Shown: positions 1 through 5,095 of the stretch, one piece after another
How the letters are laid out: each line of letters opens with the position of its first letter
How positions within the stretch are numbered: position 1 is the first letter of the stretch
Source of the DNA: an uncultured Oxalobacteraceae bacterium
GTDB taxonomy: Bacteria > Pseudomonadota > Gammaproteobacteria > Burkholderiales > Burkholderiaceae
Assembly: GCA_946479705.1 (NCBI GenBank)
Contig: CAMLHI010000199.1
Coordinates: 1-5,095 of the forward strand
Direction of reading: 5' to 3'
DNA length: 5,095 bases
Program-made: the position numbers and the translations under genes
The notes under the pieces: model-generated
Told to the model about the DNA's origin: nothing
The model's input: only the letters and a program-made list of their open reading frames with translations
Databases searched by the model: none

Positions 1-561
1 CCCTCGCTGATCACGGCCCTGTCGATGCTGGTGCTCAAGGAGCGCGTCGACCTGGTGCGCTGGCTGGCCATCGCGGCAGGGCTGGGCGGCGTGCTGGTAG
101 CCTTGCGTCCCACCAGCGACGGCCTGTTCAGCCTGGGCGGCCTGGCCATTCTCGGCTCGGCCGCCTGCTACGCCGTCTCGGCCATCACCGCGCGCGTGCT
201 GGGACGCACCGACCGCGCCGAGCATACCGTGCTGTGGGTCATCGTCTTCATGGGCATCGGCGCCACGGTGCTGGCCGCACCATCCTGGGTGGCGCCCACG
301 GGGGACGATTTCCTGTTACTGTTTGGCCTGGCTGTGAGCGGTTTCCTCGGCCAGCTGGCCATTACCGAAGCCTTCAATGCGGGCCAGGCCTCGGTGGTCG
401 CGCCCTTCGAATATTCTGCCCTGGCCTATGGCGTGGCGCTCGACTGGGCGCTTTGGCATACGCTGCCCGACCGGGCCACCCTGCTGGGCGCGGCCATCAT
501 TATCGGCAGCGGCATCTATCTGATCCGCCACGAACGCGGGCGGGACGATCCCCCCGCCTGA
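1..561 (+). CDS. DMT/EamA-family inner-membrane transporter, 3' part only
   Basis: The reading frame is already open at base 1, so the N-terminal part lies upstream; 186 residues are visible before the TGA at 559-561. EamA-type transporters of the drug/metabolite superfamily usually have about 290-300 residues and ten helices in two repeated halves, so roughly the last two thirds is present. Hydrophobic segments fall near residues 3-12 (partial), 20-35, 42-62, 77-93, 104-121, 130-150 and 159-175. Family-typical features are the KER-x5-W stretch after the first visible helix, the [12 protein letters not shown] segment (130-141) starting the penultimate helix, and a final helix with [13 protein letters not shown] followed by a charged tail (RHERGRDD). 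Substrate cannot be read from sequence: members export or import metabolites, amino acids or drugs. The next gene starts 23 nt downstream on the same strand, with no terminator visible between them. The ATG at 25 is internal and not the true start. Confidence 0.9.
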   Translation, partial: PSLITALSMLVLKERVDLVRWLAIAAGLGGVLVALRPTSDGLFSLGGLAILGSAACYAVSAITARVLGRTDRAEHTVLWVIVFMGIGATVLAAPSWVAPTGDDFLLLFGLAVSGFLGQLAITEAFNAGQASVVAPFEYSALAYGVALDWALWHTLPDRATLLGAAIIIGSGIYLIRHERGRDDPPA

Positions 562-574
562 TCCATTCTTCGAT

Positions 575-579
575 GGGAG
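575..579 (+). promoter_or_regulatory. Ribosome binding site of the PEP-CTERM gene
   Basis: GGGAG lies 5 nt before the ATG at 585. It decides between two in-frame ATGs: the one at 573 has no purine-rich element before it, and this GGGAG would fall inside its coding sequence. Starting at 585 also puts the basic residues directly at the head of the signal peptide (MRLK). Confidence 0.65.
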
Positions 580-584
580 TATCC

Positions 585-1154
585 ATGCGCTTGAAGTTTG
601 TCTGTGCGTCCCTGCTGGCGCTGTGCGGCACCCTGGCCCAGGCCGAGCCCGGCCGGTGGGCCTTCAGCTATACCGGTTTCTACGGCGAGCAGGAAGCGAC
701 TTTCCTGCCGTGGCACACCCTGAGCGGCAGCTTCGCCGGCGAGGACAGCAACCACGACGGGCTGCTCGAACGCACCGAACTGACTTCGCTGAAAATCGGC
801 CTGGTCGACTACATCGGCTGCGAGACCACCGAATTCCACACCTGCGGTACCGAGCAGTTCCAGTTCGCCCTGCCGGGCCTTGGCCTGGCCGCCGCAGCCG
901 CGCCGGCGCTCTCCTTCAAGCTGGGCTTTTCCAGCCACGATCCGGAATGGTTCCTGGGCGCCGGCCGCGCCATCACCACCGGCTTGTCCGATTACAGCTA
1001 TATGCGCGACCCCAGCAAGTTCGTCGAAGCGACCTACAGCTGGCGTCCGGAAACGCTGCTGAGCGTGGCCGCCGTGCCCGAACCGGCCAGCTGGGCCATG
1101 TTCGGCGCCGGCGCCCTCGTGCTGCTGGGTGCGGCCCGGCGCCGGCGCGGCTGA
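585..1154 (+). CDS. Secreted PEP-CTERM sorting-domain protein with EF-hand-like loop
   Basis: This encodes 189 residues. Residues 1-20 form a signal peptide (MRLK, hydrophobic core, AQA before the likely cut at 20/21). The C-terminus is a textbook PEP-CTERM signal: V-P-E-P at 164-167, a hydrophobic segment at about 170-184, then RRRRG. In this established system an exosortase recognises the PEP motif after Sec export and removes the tail; substrates are often linked to exopolysaccharide or biofilm matrix. No exosortase gene is in the window. Residues 54-65 ([12 protein letters not shown]) fit a canonical 12-residue EF-hand loop, with D1, N3, D5, G6, hydrophobic position 8 and E12, so calcium binding is possible. 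C79 and C87 are the only cysteines of the mature protein and could form a disulfide. The rest is rich in aromatic and small residues (start FSYTGFY) and shows no catalytic motif I recognise. From memory, similar short proteins with a GSF-x(2-3)-D-x-N-x-DG-x(5)-EL core recur in betaproteobacterial PEP-CTERM sets. The molecular role is unknown. Confidence 0.9.
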   Translation: MRLKFVCASLLALCGTLAQAEPGRWAFSYTGFYGEQEATFLPWHTLSGSFAGEDSNHDGLLERTELTSLKIGLVDYIGCETTEFHTCGTEQFQFALPGLGLAAAAAPALSFKLGFSSHDPEWFLGAGRAITTGLSDYSYMRDPSKFVEATYSWRPETLLSVAAVPEPASWAMFGAGALVLLGAARRRRG

Positions 1155-1165
1155 TGCAAACTGGA

Positions 1166-1171
1166 TATAAT
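1166..1171 (+). promoter_or_regulatory. Candidate -10 box (TATAAT) of lpxC, leaderless geometry
   Basis: A perfect TATAAT lies directly before lpxC. Counting its last base as -7 puts +1 at 1178, which is the A of the lpxC ATG. No good -35 is present at 17-bp spacing (1143-1148 is CGGCGC). A TG dinucleotide sits at 1162-1163, one base off the ideal extended -10 position. A hexamer this AT-rich stands out in the surrounding very GC-rich sequence. The promoter role is inferred. Confidence 0.5.
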
Positions 1172-1177
1172 CGCCGG

Positions 1178-2113
1178 ATGCTCAAACAACGAACCATCAA
1201 GCAACAAGTGCGCACGACCGGCGTCGGCCTGCATTCCGGCACCAAGGTCGTGCTGAGCTTGCGCCCGGCCGAGCCCGACACCGGGATCGTGTTCCGGCGC
1301 GTCGATCTCGATCCGGTGGTCGAATTCGCCGCCAGTGCTGGCATCGTGGGCGACACCCGCATGGCCTCGGTGCTGATCAAGGACCAGGCGCGCGTGTCGA
1401 CCGTGGAACACCTGATGTCGGCCTGCGCCGGCCTCGGCATCGACAATCTGTACGTGGACGTCTCGGCCGAGGAAATTCCCATCATGGATGGCTCGGCCTC
1501 GTCCTTCGTGTTCCTGCTGCAGCAGGCCGGCGTGCAGGAGCAGGGCGCGGCCAAGAAATTCATCCGCGTGCTGCGCGACGTCGAAGTGCGCCAGGGCATC
1601 GGCAACAATGAAAAGTGGGCGCGCCTGTCGCCCCACGACGGCTTCAAGCTGGACTTCTTCATCGAATTCAATCACCCGGCCGTGGACGGCACCACCCAGC
1701 GCGCCGCCGTCGATTTCGGCCATGTCTCGTATGTGCACGACGTGGCGCGCGCGCGCACCTTCGGCTTCATGCAGGACGTGGAAAGCCTGCGCGGACTCGG
1801 CCTGGCGCGCGGCGGCTCGCTCGAGAACGCCATCGTGATGGACGAGTACCGCATCCTCAATTCCGACGGCCTGCGCTACGAGGATGAATTCGTGCGCCAC
1901 AAGATCCTCGACGCCATCGGCGACCTTTACCTGGTCGGCCATCCGCTGCTGGCCAGCTACACCGCGCACAAGTCGGGCCACGCGCTCAACAACCTGCTGC
2001 TGCTGGAATTGCTCAAGCACGAGGATGCCTACGAAATCGTCTCCTTCCCGGCGCCGGGCAGCGCGCCGCCGTCCTATGTGCGCCAGATGGCGCGCGAGTG
2101 GGCGCTCACCTGA
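1178..2113 (+). CDS. lpxC: UDP-3-O-acyl-N-acetylglucosamine deacetylase LpxC
   Basis: This encodes 311 residues, against 305 for E. coli LpxC. The cytosolic zinc amidase removes the acetyl group from UDP-3-O-acyl-GlcNAc, the committed step of lipid A synthesis. The start [21 protein letters not shown] aligns with the E. coli start ([21 protein letters not shown]), which supports the ATG at 1178. Visible active-site elements are STVEHL with E77 and zinc ligand H78, then [14 protein letters not shown] with zinc ligands H241 and D245 plus D249, and KSGHALNN with catalytic H268. Other family blocks are EIPIMDGSA (99-107), FNHPA (164-168) and [10 protein letters not shown] (191-200). All key residues are intact. 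No Shine-Dalgarno precedes the ATG, and the -10 box at 1166-1171 suggests a transcript beginning at the start codon. An in-frame ATG at 1154 would add eight residues (MQTGYNRR) that the E. coli protein lacks. The C-terminus (REWALT) lacks the PSAVLA-like tail of E. coli LpxC. It follows the PEP-CTERM gene by 23 nt. Confidence 0.98.
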   Translation: MLKQRTIKQQVRTTGVGLHSGTKVVLSLRPAEPDTGIVFRRVDLDPVVEFAASAGIVGDTRMASVLIKDQARVSTVEHLMSACAGLGIDNLYVDVSAEEIPIMDGSASSFVFLLQQAGVQEQGAAKKFIRVLRDVEVRQGIGNNEKWARLSPHDGFKLDFFIEFNHPAVDGTTQRAAVDFGHVSYVHDVARARTFGFMQDVESLRGLGLARGGSLENAIVMDEYRILNSDGLRYEDEFVRHKILDAIGDLYLVGHPLLASYTAHKSGHALNNLLLLELLKHEDAYEIVSFPAPGSAPPSYVRQMAREWALT

Positions 2114-2120
2114 TGCGCCT

Positions 2121-2143
2121 GCGTTGTCGTGTACTGACAACGC
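2121..2143 (+). terminator. Perfect 8-bp hairpin after lpxC, possible terminator
   Basis: GCGTTGTC at 2121-2128 and GACAACGC at 2136-2143 are exact reverse complements around a 7-nt loop (GTGTACT). The hairpin begins 8 nt after the lpxC stop, a typical place for termination or 3'-end protection. No T-run follows; the next stretch is C/T-rich. It is therefore not a classical intrinsic terminator. It may be an RNA 3'-end stabiliser, may act with the C-rich tract in Rho-dependent termination, or may be a DNA-binding site. Confidence 0.4.
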
Positions 2144-2174
2144 TCATCCCTTCCCCTGGATTTCCTCCTCCCAA

Positions 2175-2180
2175 TAAAAT
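2175..2180 (+). promoter_or_regulatory. Weak candidate -10 box (TAAAAT) upstream of the receptor gene
   Basis: TAAAAT matches the -10 consensus at 5 of 6 positions, in the most AT-rich stretch of the window. No convincing -35 lies at 16-18 bp. If it is used, +1 would be about 2187, giving a leader of about 159 nt that starts with the dyad at 2188-2221. A second weak option is TGG-GATAAC at 2322-2330, which resembles an extended -10 but would leave only about 9 nt before the ATG. Neither is secure. Confidence 0.25.
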
Positions 2181-2187
2181 CAAGCAC

Positions 2188-2221
2188 TTGCAATCTGCTC
2201 ATTAATTTGAGCGGTTTGCAA
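2188..2221 (+). repeat. 34-bp inverted repeat (operator or leader hairpin candidate)
   Basis: The left arm TTGCAATCTGCTCA (2188-2201) and right arm TGAGCGGTTTGCAA (2208-2221) flank a 6-nt centre (TTAATT). Twelve of 14 positions are complementary. As RNA one of the two mismatches becomes a U·G pair, leaving only a single U·U mismatch. The symmetric layout is TTGCAA-N3-GCTCA-N6-TGAGC-N3-TTGCAA, i.e. two nested half-sites. It lies 125 nt before the receptor ATG. No T-run follows, so a regulator-binding dyad or structured 5' leader is more likely than a terminator. I do not recognise it as a LacI-, CRP- or FNR-type site. Confidence 0.6.
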
Positions 2222-2289
2222 ATATCTGCGCGGCATTCTCCATGGTAGCGTGACCACAGGTGATCTTTTCGCAAGACGGGAACGCCGCA

Positions 2290-2308
2290 GCCAGCGCCAT
2301 AAGCTGGC
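2290..2308 (+). repeat. Short 6-bp hairpin in the receptor leader
   Basis: GCCAGC (2290-2295) and GCTGGC (2303-2308) can pair around a 7-nt loop (GCCATAA). The right arm overlaps a 10-bp perfect palindrome, GCTGGCCAGC (2303-2312). It ends about 30 nt before the ribosome binding region. Arms this short arise easily by chance, so a function is speculative. Confidence 0.2.
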
Positions 2309-2336
2309 CAGCCGATCAATGTGGGATAACAAGAGT

Positions 2337-2340
2337 GGGG
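2337..2340 (+). promoter_or_regulatory. Ribosome binding site of the receptor gene
   Basis: GGGG, within GAGTGGGGAT, sits 5 nt before the ATG at 2346. It supports this ATG over the in-frame ATG at 2367, which would remove the lysine-rich head of the signal peptide. Confidence 0.5.
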
Positions 2341-2345
2341 ATCGT

Positions 2346-5095
2346 ATGCAACTTAAGAAGAGCAAGATGGCCTGTGCCGTCGCCTCGGCCTGTGTGCTGG
2401 CCGTGGCCGGCAATGCCGCGGCGCAGGAGGCCGTGGCCGACAACGTCGTGGTGGTGACCGGCTTCAAGAAGAGCTACACCGACGCGCTCGCGATGAAACG
2501 CCAGAACGTCGGCGTGAGCGACAGCATCTCGTCCGAAGGCATGAACCGCTTTCCCGACCTGAACGTGGGCGAAGCCCTGCAGCGCATTCCCGGCATCCAG
2601 GTCAACCGCGAGGAAGATTCGCGCAACGCCTCGATCAACCTGCGCGGCCTGCCCGGTTCCTACGCCAAGGTCACCATGAACGGCATGGATTTCGCCGCGC
2701 CGGTGCTGGGCGGTTCGGCGCCGATGGGCGCCTTCGACTCCGATATTTTCAGTGCATTCACCGTCATCAAGTCGGTTTCCGCGGCCGAGCAGAGCGGCGG
2801 CATCAGCGGCAACATCGACATGGTGATCGCCCCGGCCCTGTCGCGCAAGGAAGGCGCCTCGGTCAAGTTCACCGCCGAACACAATACCCTGGGCGGCTAC
2901 ACCACGCCCAAGACGTCCATCGATTTCGCCAAGAAATTCATGGATGGCAAGCTCGGCGTCTTCGGCGTGCTGGCCTGGAAGAAGGAAGAGTTCCGCCGCG
3001 ATTCGCTGTTCTTCAACCAGTTCACCACCCTCAGCCCGAGCACCACGCCGGATTTCCTGTCGCGCTATGCCGGCTACTACGCGGCTAGCTGCACCGGCCA
3101 GCCGGCGCCCTGCGTGGCGGCCCCGGGCGGCACCGGCGCCACGTCCACGGCCGGCGTCACCGCGCCGACCGATATCCGCCAGGCCGTCAAGGTCAATGAA
3201 GGCAAGCTGAGCTCGGGCGCGTTCGGCGCCGAATACAAGGTCGCGCCGGAAATCAAGGTCGGCGCCACCTACTTCTTCACCGACCGCAAGGCGCCCAAGA
3301 CCTACACCGACATTCTCGACATCGATTACCGCGATGCCACCACCGTCATCGACCCGACCCAGACGCCCTTCCTGCACACCGACGGGCGCTACTATGTCAA
3401 CGAATACAAGTTCAGCAATCCGCGCGTGTTCGGCTCGATGCGCGAGGAAGCCTTCCAGCAAAAGGCGGACGGCCTGAACCTGAAGGGCAGCTTCACCAAC
3501 GACCAGTGGCGCGTGGAAGCCGGCGCGGTCGTCTCCAAGGCCACCAACTACGCTTATCAGGCCCAGCTGGACGTACGCAACACCGCCAAGGCAGGCGCCG
3601 GCAACGGCATCACCGGCAAGGTCGGCATCAACGGCGGGCTGGACAACTTCGTCATGGCCTTCAACCAGAGCACGCCGGCCCTGTCCGGCGCCCAGACCGC
3701 CGGTCCGTGGACCTATAGCGGCAGCGGGCCGAGCGTGACCAATGCCAAGGGCGACGTGTTCATCGTGGCCGGTTCCGACAACTTCCTGGAAAACCAGGTC
3801 CACGGCCTGCGCCTGGACATCGAGCGTTTCCTCGATCTGCCGTGGCTGGACGCAGTGCAGGGCGGAGCGCAGTACAACAAGAACAAATACCACTCGCTGG
3901 CCTACCGTTCCAGCGCGGCCGGCATCGACTACAGCAAGATCGACGCGAGCTTCGTGCGCCAGAGCGACTTTGCCGGCGACTTCTTCGGCGGCAACGGCGG
4001 CAATTACCTGCAGAACTGGCAGACCGTGAACTACGGCGCAGCCGCGGCCGCCCTGCAGCCGACCATCGCCGGCGCGGCCCTGCGCACGGCCACCGGCTGG
4101 GTCAACGATCCCGCCGATGGCAGCTTCACCAGCAACAACTTCACGCGCGACGACGAGATCAAGGCCTTCTACCTGATGGGCAAGCTGGACGGCAAGATCT
4201 TCGACATCCGGGTGCGCGGCCACATCGGCCTGCGCCACGAGGAAACCACGCAGGAAGTGACGTCGATGGACCGCGTCGGCACCGGCAACACCGCCGTCTT
4301 CGCCACCCACACGCGTGAAACCACCTACAAGAACAACCTGCCATCGATGCTGCTGGCGGCCGACCTGACCAGCAAGCTGGTTCTGCGTTACGGCAACTAC
4401 AAGACCTTCATCCGTCCGAATCCGCGCGAGATCTCCCCGATCGCCACCACGGTGACCGAAGACACGGCCAACGGCGGCTACAGCGTCAGTCTGGGCCGGG
4501 TCAATATCGAGCCATACTCGTCGAAGTCGCAGGATCTGGCGCTGGAGTACTACAACCGTCCGAACGGCCTGATCGGCCTGGCCGTGTACCGCAAGAAGAT
4601 CAGCGGCCTGATCGTGGGTGAGACGCGCGATGCGCTGCTGTGCCCATCGAACGGCTACAACCTGGGCCTGGGCACCTGGAGCATCGCGGGTGACCGCTGC
4701 GTCAGCGACCTGGCCGCGCCGGCCGGCAAGGGCTTGAACGGCAAGTACACCATCGACGTCAACGGCGCCGTCAACTCGCCCAACGACCTGATCGCCGAGG
4801 GTGCCGAACTGACCATCCAGCAATCCTTCGACTTCCTGCCCGAGCCGTTCAAGGGCATGGGCGGCGTGTTCAACTACTCCTACACGCGCACCAAGGGCAA
4901 GGCGCCGGACGGCTCGCCGGCCTTCCTGAACAACGTCTCGCCGCGTTCGTACAACCTCATCCTGTACTACGAGACGCCGGTATGGGGTGTGCGCGGCGTA
5001 TATAACTACCGTGACGATTACAACCTGCCGGGCGGCGGCACCTTCTCGGGTGCGGCGCGCGCGGTCAAGGCGCGCGGCCAGTTCGACCTGTCGGC
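2346..5095 (+). CDS. TonB-dependent outer-membrane receptor, 3' end cut by window
   Basis: 916 full codons are open from the ATG at 2346 to the window end with no stop. Residues 1-26 are a signal peptide (MQLKKSK, Ala/Val core, NAAA|QEA). It is followed by DNVVVVTGFKKS (32-43), the VVVTG-x-(R/K)-x-S region typical of Xanthomonas/Caulobacter-type receptors, which includes or adjoins the TonB box. The plug domain spans about 55-170, with RFPDLNVGEALQRIPGIQVNRE (68-89), INLRGLPG (97-104), VTMNGMD (109-115) and a GGISGNIDM segment. The remainder is the beta-barrel, with alternating aromatic/polar strands and long loops. One early loop is Gly/Ala/Thr-rich with C249 and C256; a late loop carries C766 and C785. 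The last visible stretch (GVRGVYNYRDDYN to GQFDLSA) resembles the region 80-100 residues before the C-terminal aromatic strand, so about 1000 residues in total is expected. The protein imports a large substrate across the outer membrane using TonB-ExbBD energy. This subfamily is often tied to carbohydrate uptake, but the ligand is not readable here. It is probably a separate unit from lpxC. Confidence 0.95.
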   Translation, partial: MQLKKSKMACAVASACVLAVAGNAAAQEAVADNVVVVTGFKKSYTDALAMKRQNVGVSDSISSEGMNRFPDLNVGEALQRIPGIQVNREEDSRNASINLRGLPGSYAKVTMNGMDFAAPVLGGSAPMGAFDSDIFSAFTVIKSVSAAEQSGGISGNIDMVIAPALSRKEGASVKFTAEHNTLGGYTTPKTSIDFAKKFMDGKLGVFGVLAWKKEEFRRDSLFFNQFTTLSPSTTPDFLSRYAGYYAASCTGQPAPCVAAPGGTGATSTAGVTAPTDIRQAVKVNEGKLSSGAFGAEYKVAPEIKVGATYFFTDRKAPKTYTDILDIDYRDATTVIDPTQTPFLHTDGRYYVNEYKFSNPRVFGSMREEAFQQKADGLNLKGSFTNDQWRVEAGAVVSKATNYAYQAQLDVRNTAKAGAGNGITGKVGINGGLDNFVMAFNQSTPALSGAQTAGPWTYSGSGPSVTNAKGDVFIVAGSDNFLENQVHGLRLDIERFLDLPWLDAVQGGAQYNKNKYHSLAYRSSAAGIDYSKIDASFVRQSDFAGDFFGGNGGNYLQNWQTVNYGAAAAALQPTIAGAALRTATGWVNDPADGSFTSNNFTRDDEIKAFYLMGKLDGKIFDIRVRGHIGLRHEETTQEVTSMDRVGTGNTAVFATHTRETTYKNNLPSMLLAADLTSKLVLRYGNYKTFIRPNPREISPIATTVTEDTANGGYSVSLGRVNIEPYSSKSQDLALEYYNRPNGLIGLAVYRKKISGLIVGETRDALLCPSNGYNLGLGTWSIAGDRCVSDLAAPAGKGLNGKYTIDVNGAVNSPNDLIAEGAELTIQQSFDFLPEPFKGMGGVFNYSYTRTKGKAPDGSPAFLNNVSPRSYNLILYYETPVWGVRGVYNYRDDYNLPGGGTFSGAARAVKARGQFDLS

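Noticed and set aside
516..938. A 140-codon minus-strand frame over the PEP-CTERM gene.
   Set aside because: It overlaps a gene with a clear signal peptide and sorting signal on the + strand and has no family resemblance of its own.
1136..1145. A 10-bp perfect palindrome, CCGGCGCCGG, near the end of the PEP-CTERM gene.
   Set aside because: It lies in the Arg-rich coding tail, where GC-rich Arg codons make such strings likely, and there is no loop or T-run for a terminator.
1034..2140. A 368-codon open frame on the minus strand opposite lpxC.
   Set aside because: It is a codon-bias shadow of lpxC. The sense frame is a certain LpxC with all active-site residues, and the antisense product has no recognisable motif.
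2106..2147. A 13-residue minus-strand ORF ([13 protein letters not shown]) behind a purine-rich stretch containing GGAGG and GGGG.
   Set aside because: The purine run is the complement of the C/T-rich tract after lpxC. The GGAGG is too far from the ATG, no promoter is visible, and the ORF is too short to support.
2115..2148. TGACAACG-like half-sites near the post-lpxC hairpin, resembling LacI-family operators of sugar-uptake receptors.
   Set aside because: The half-sites point outward (CGTTGTC then GACAACG) instead of converging on a central CG, and neither has a matching second half.
2260..2457. A 65-codon + strand frame starting with GTG and running into the receptor gene in another frame.
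   Set aside because: It overlaps the receptor signal peptide region out of frame, and its product shows only GC-driven Arg/Pro/Trp composition.
2316..4823. An 835-codon open frame on the minus strand, opposite the receptor gene.
   Set aside because: It is in codon register with the receptor, so antisense stops arise only from sense codons TTA, CTA or TCA, which this gene avoids. The translation is a low-complexity Gly/Ala/Val/Arg/Asp-rich string with no recognisable domain, while the + frame has a signal peptide, plug and barrel.

Overview
The window looks like a GC-rich betaproteobacterial chromosome, most likely Oxalobacteraceae (Massilia/Duganella/Janthinobacterium-like). The evidence is an LpxC of the betaproteobacterial type, a PEP-CTERM exosortase substrate, a large TonB-dependent receptor of the Xanthomonas/Caulobacter type, and strong G/C preference at third codon positions. 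The genus is inferred from gene content and not from a phylogenetic marker. All four genes are on the + strand, and the first and last run off the window.

Layout: 1-561 is the C-terminal part of a DMT/EamA-family inner-membrane transporter. After 23 nt, 585-1154 encodes a 189-residue secreted PEP-CTERM protein with an EF-hand-like loop. After another 23 nt, 1178-2113 is a complete lpxC, for the committed step of lipid A synthesis. A 232-nt intergenic region (2114-2345) holds a perfect 8-bp hairpin just after lpxC, a C-rich/G-poor tract, a 34-bp dyad (2188-2221) and a weak promoter candidate. From 2346 to the window end runs a TonB-dependent receptor (916 codons visible, 3' end missing). This receptor is the largest gene in the window. 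The equally long antisense open frame over it is a codon-bias shadow.

How the genes relate: the first three lie close together and could be co-transcribed. However, lpxC has a perfect TATAAT placed so that the predicted transcription start is the A of its ATG, and no Shine-Dalgarno is visible. An independent, possibly leaderless lpxC transcript is therefore plausible. The receptor is separated by a regulatory-looking spacer and is probably its own unit. A shared theme is the cell envelope (inner-membrane export, exosortase-sorted secreted protein, lipid A, outer-membrane uptake), but a joint pathway is not demonstrated.

I found no tRNA, rRNA, CRISPR array, insertion sequence, phage or toxin-antitoxin signature, and no clear previously undescribed system. 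The best leads are the leaderless lpxC arrangement, the dyad ahead of the receptor, and the EF-hand-like PEP-CTERM protein.
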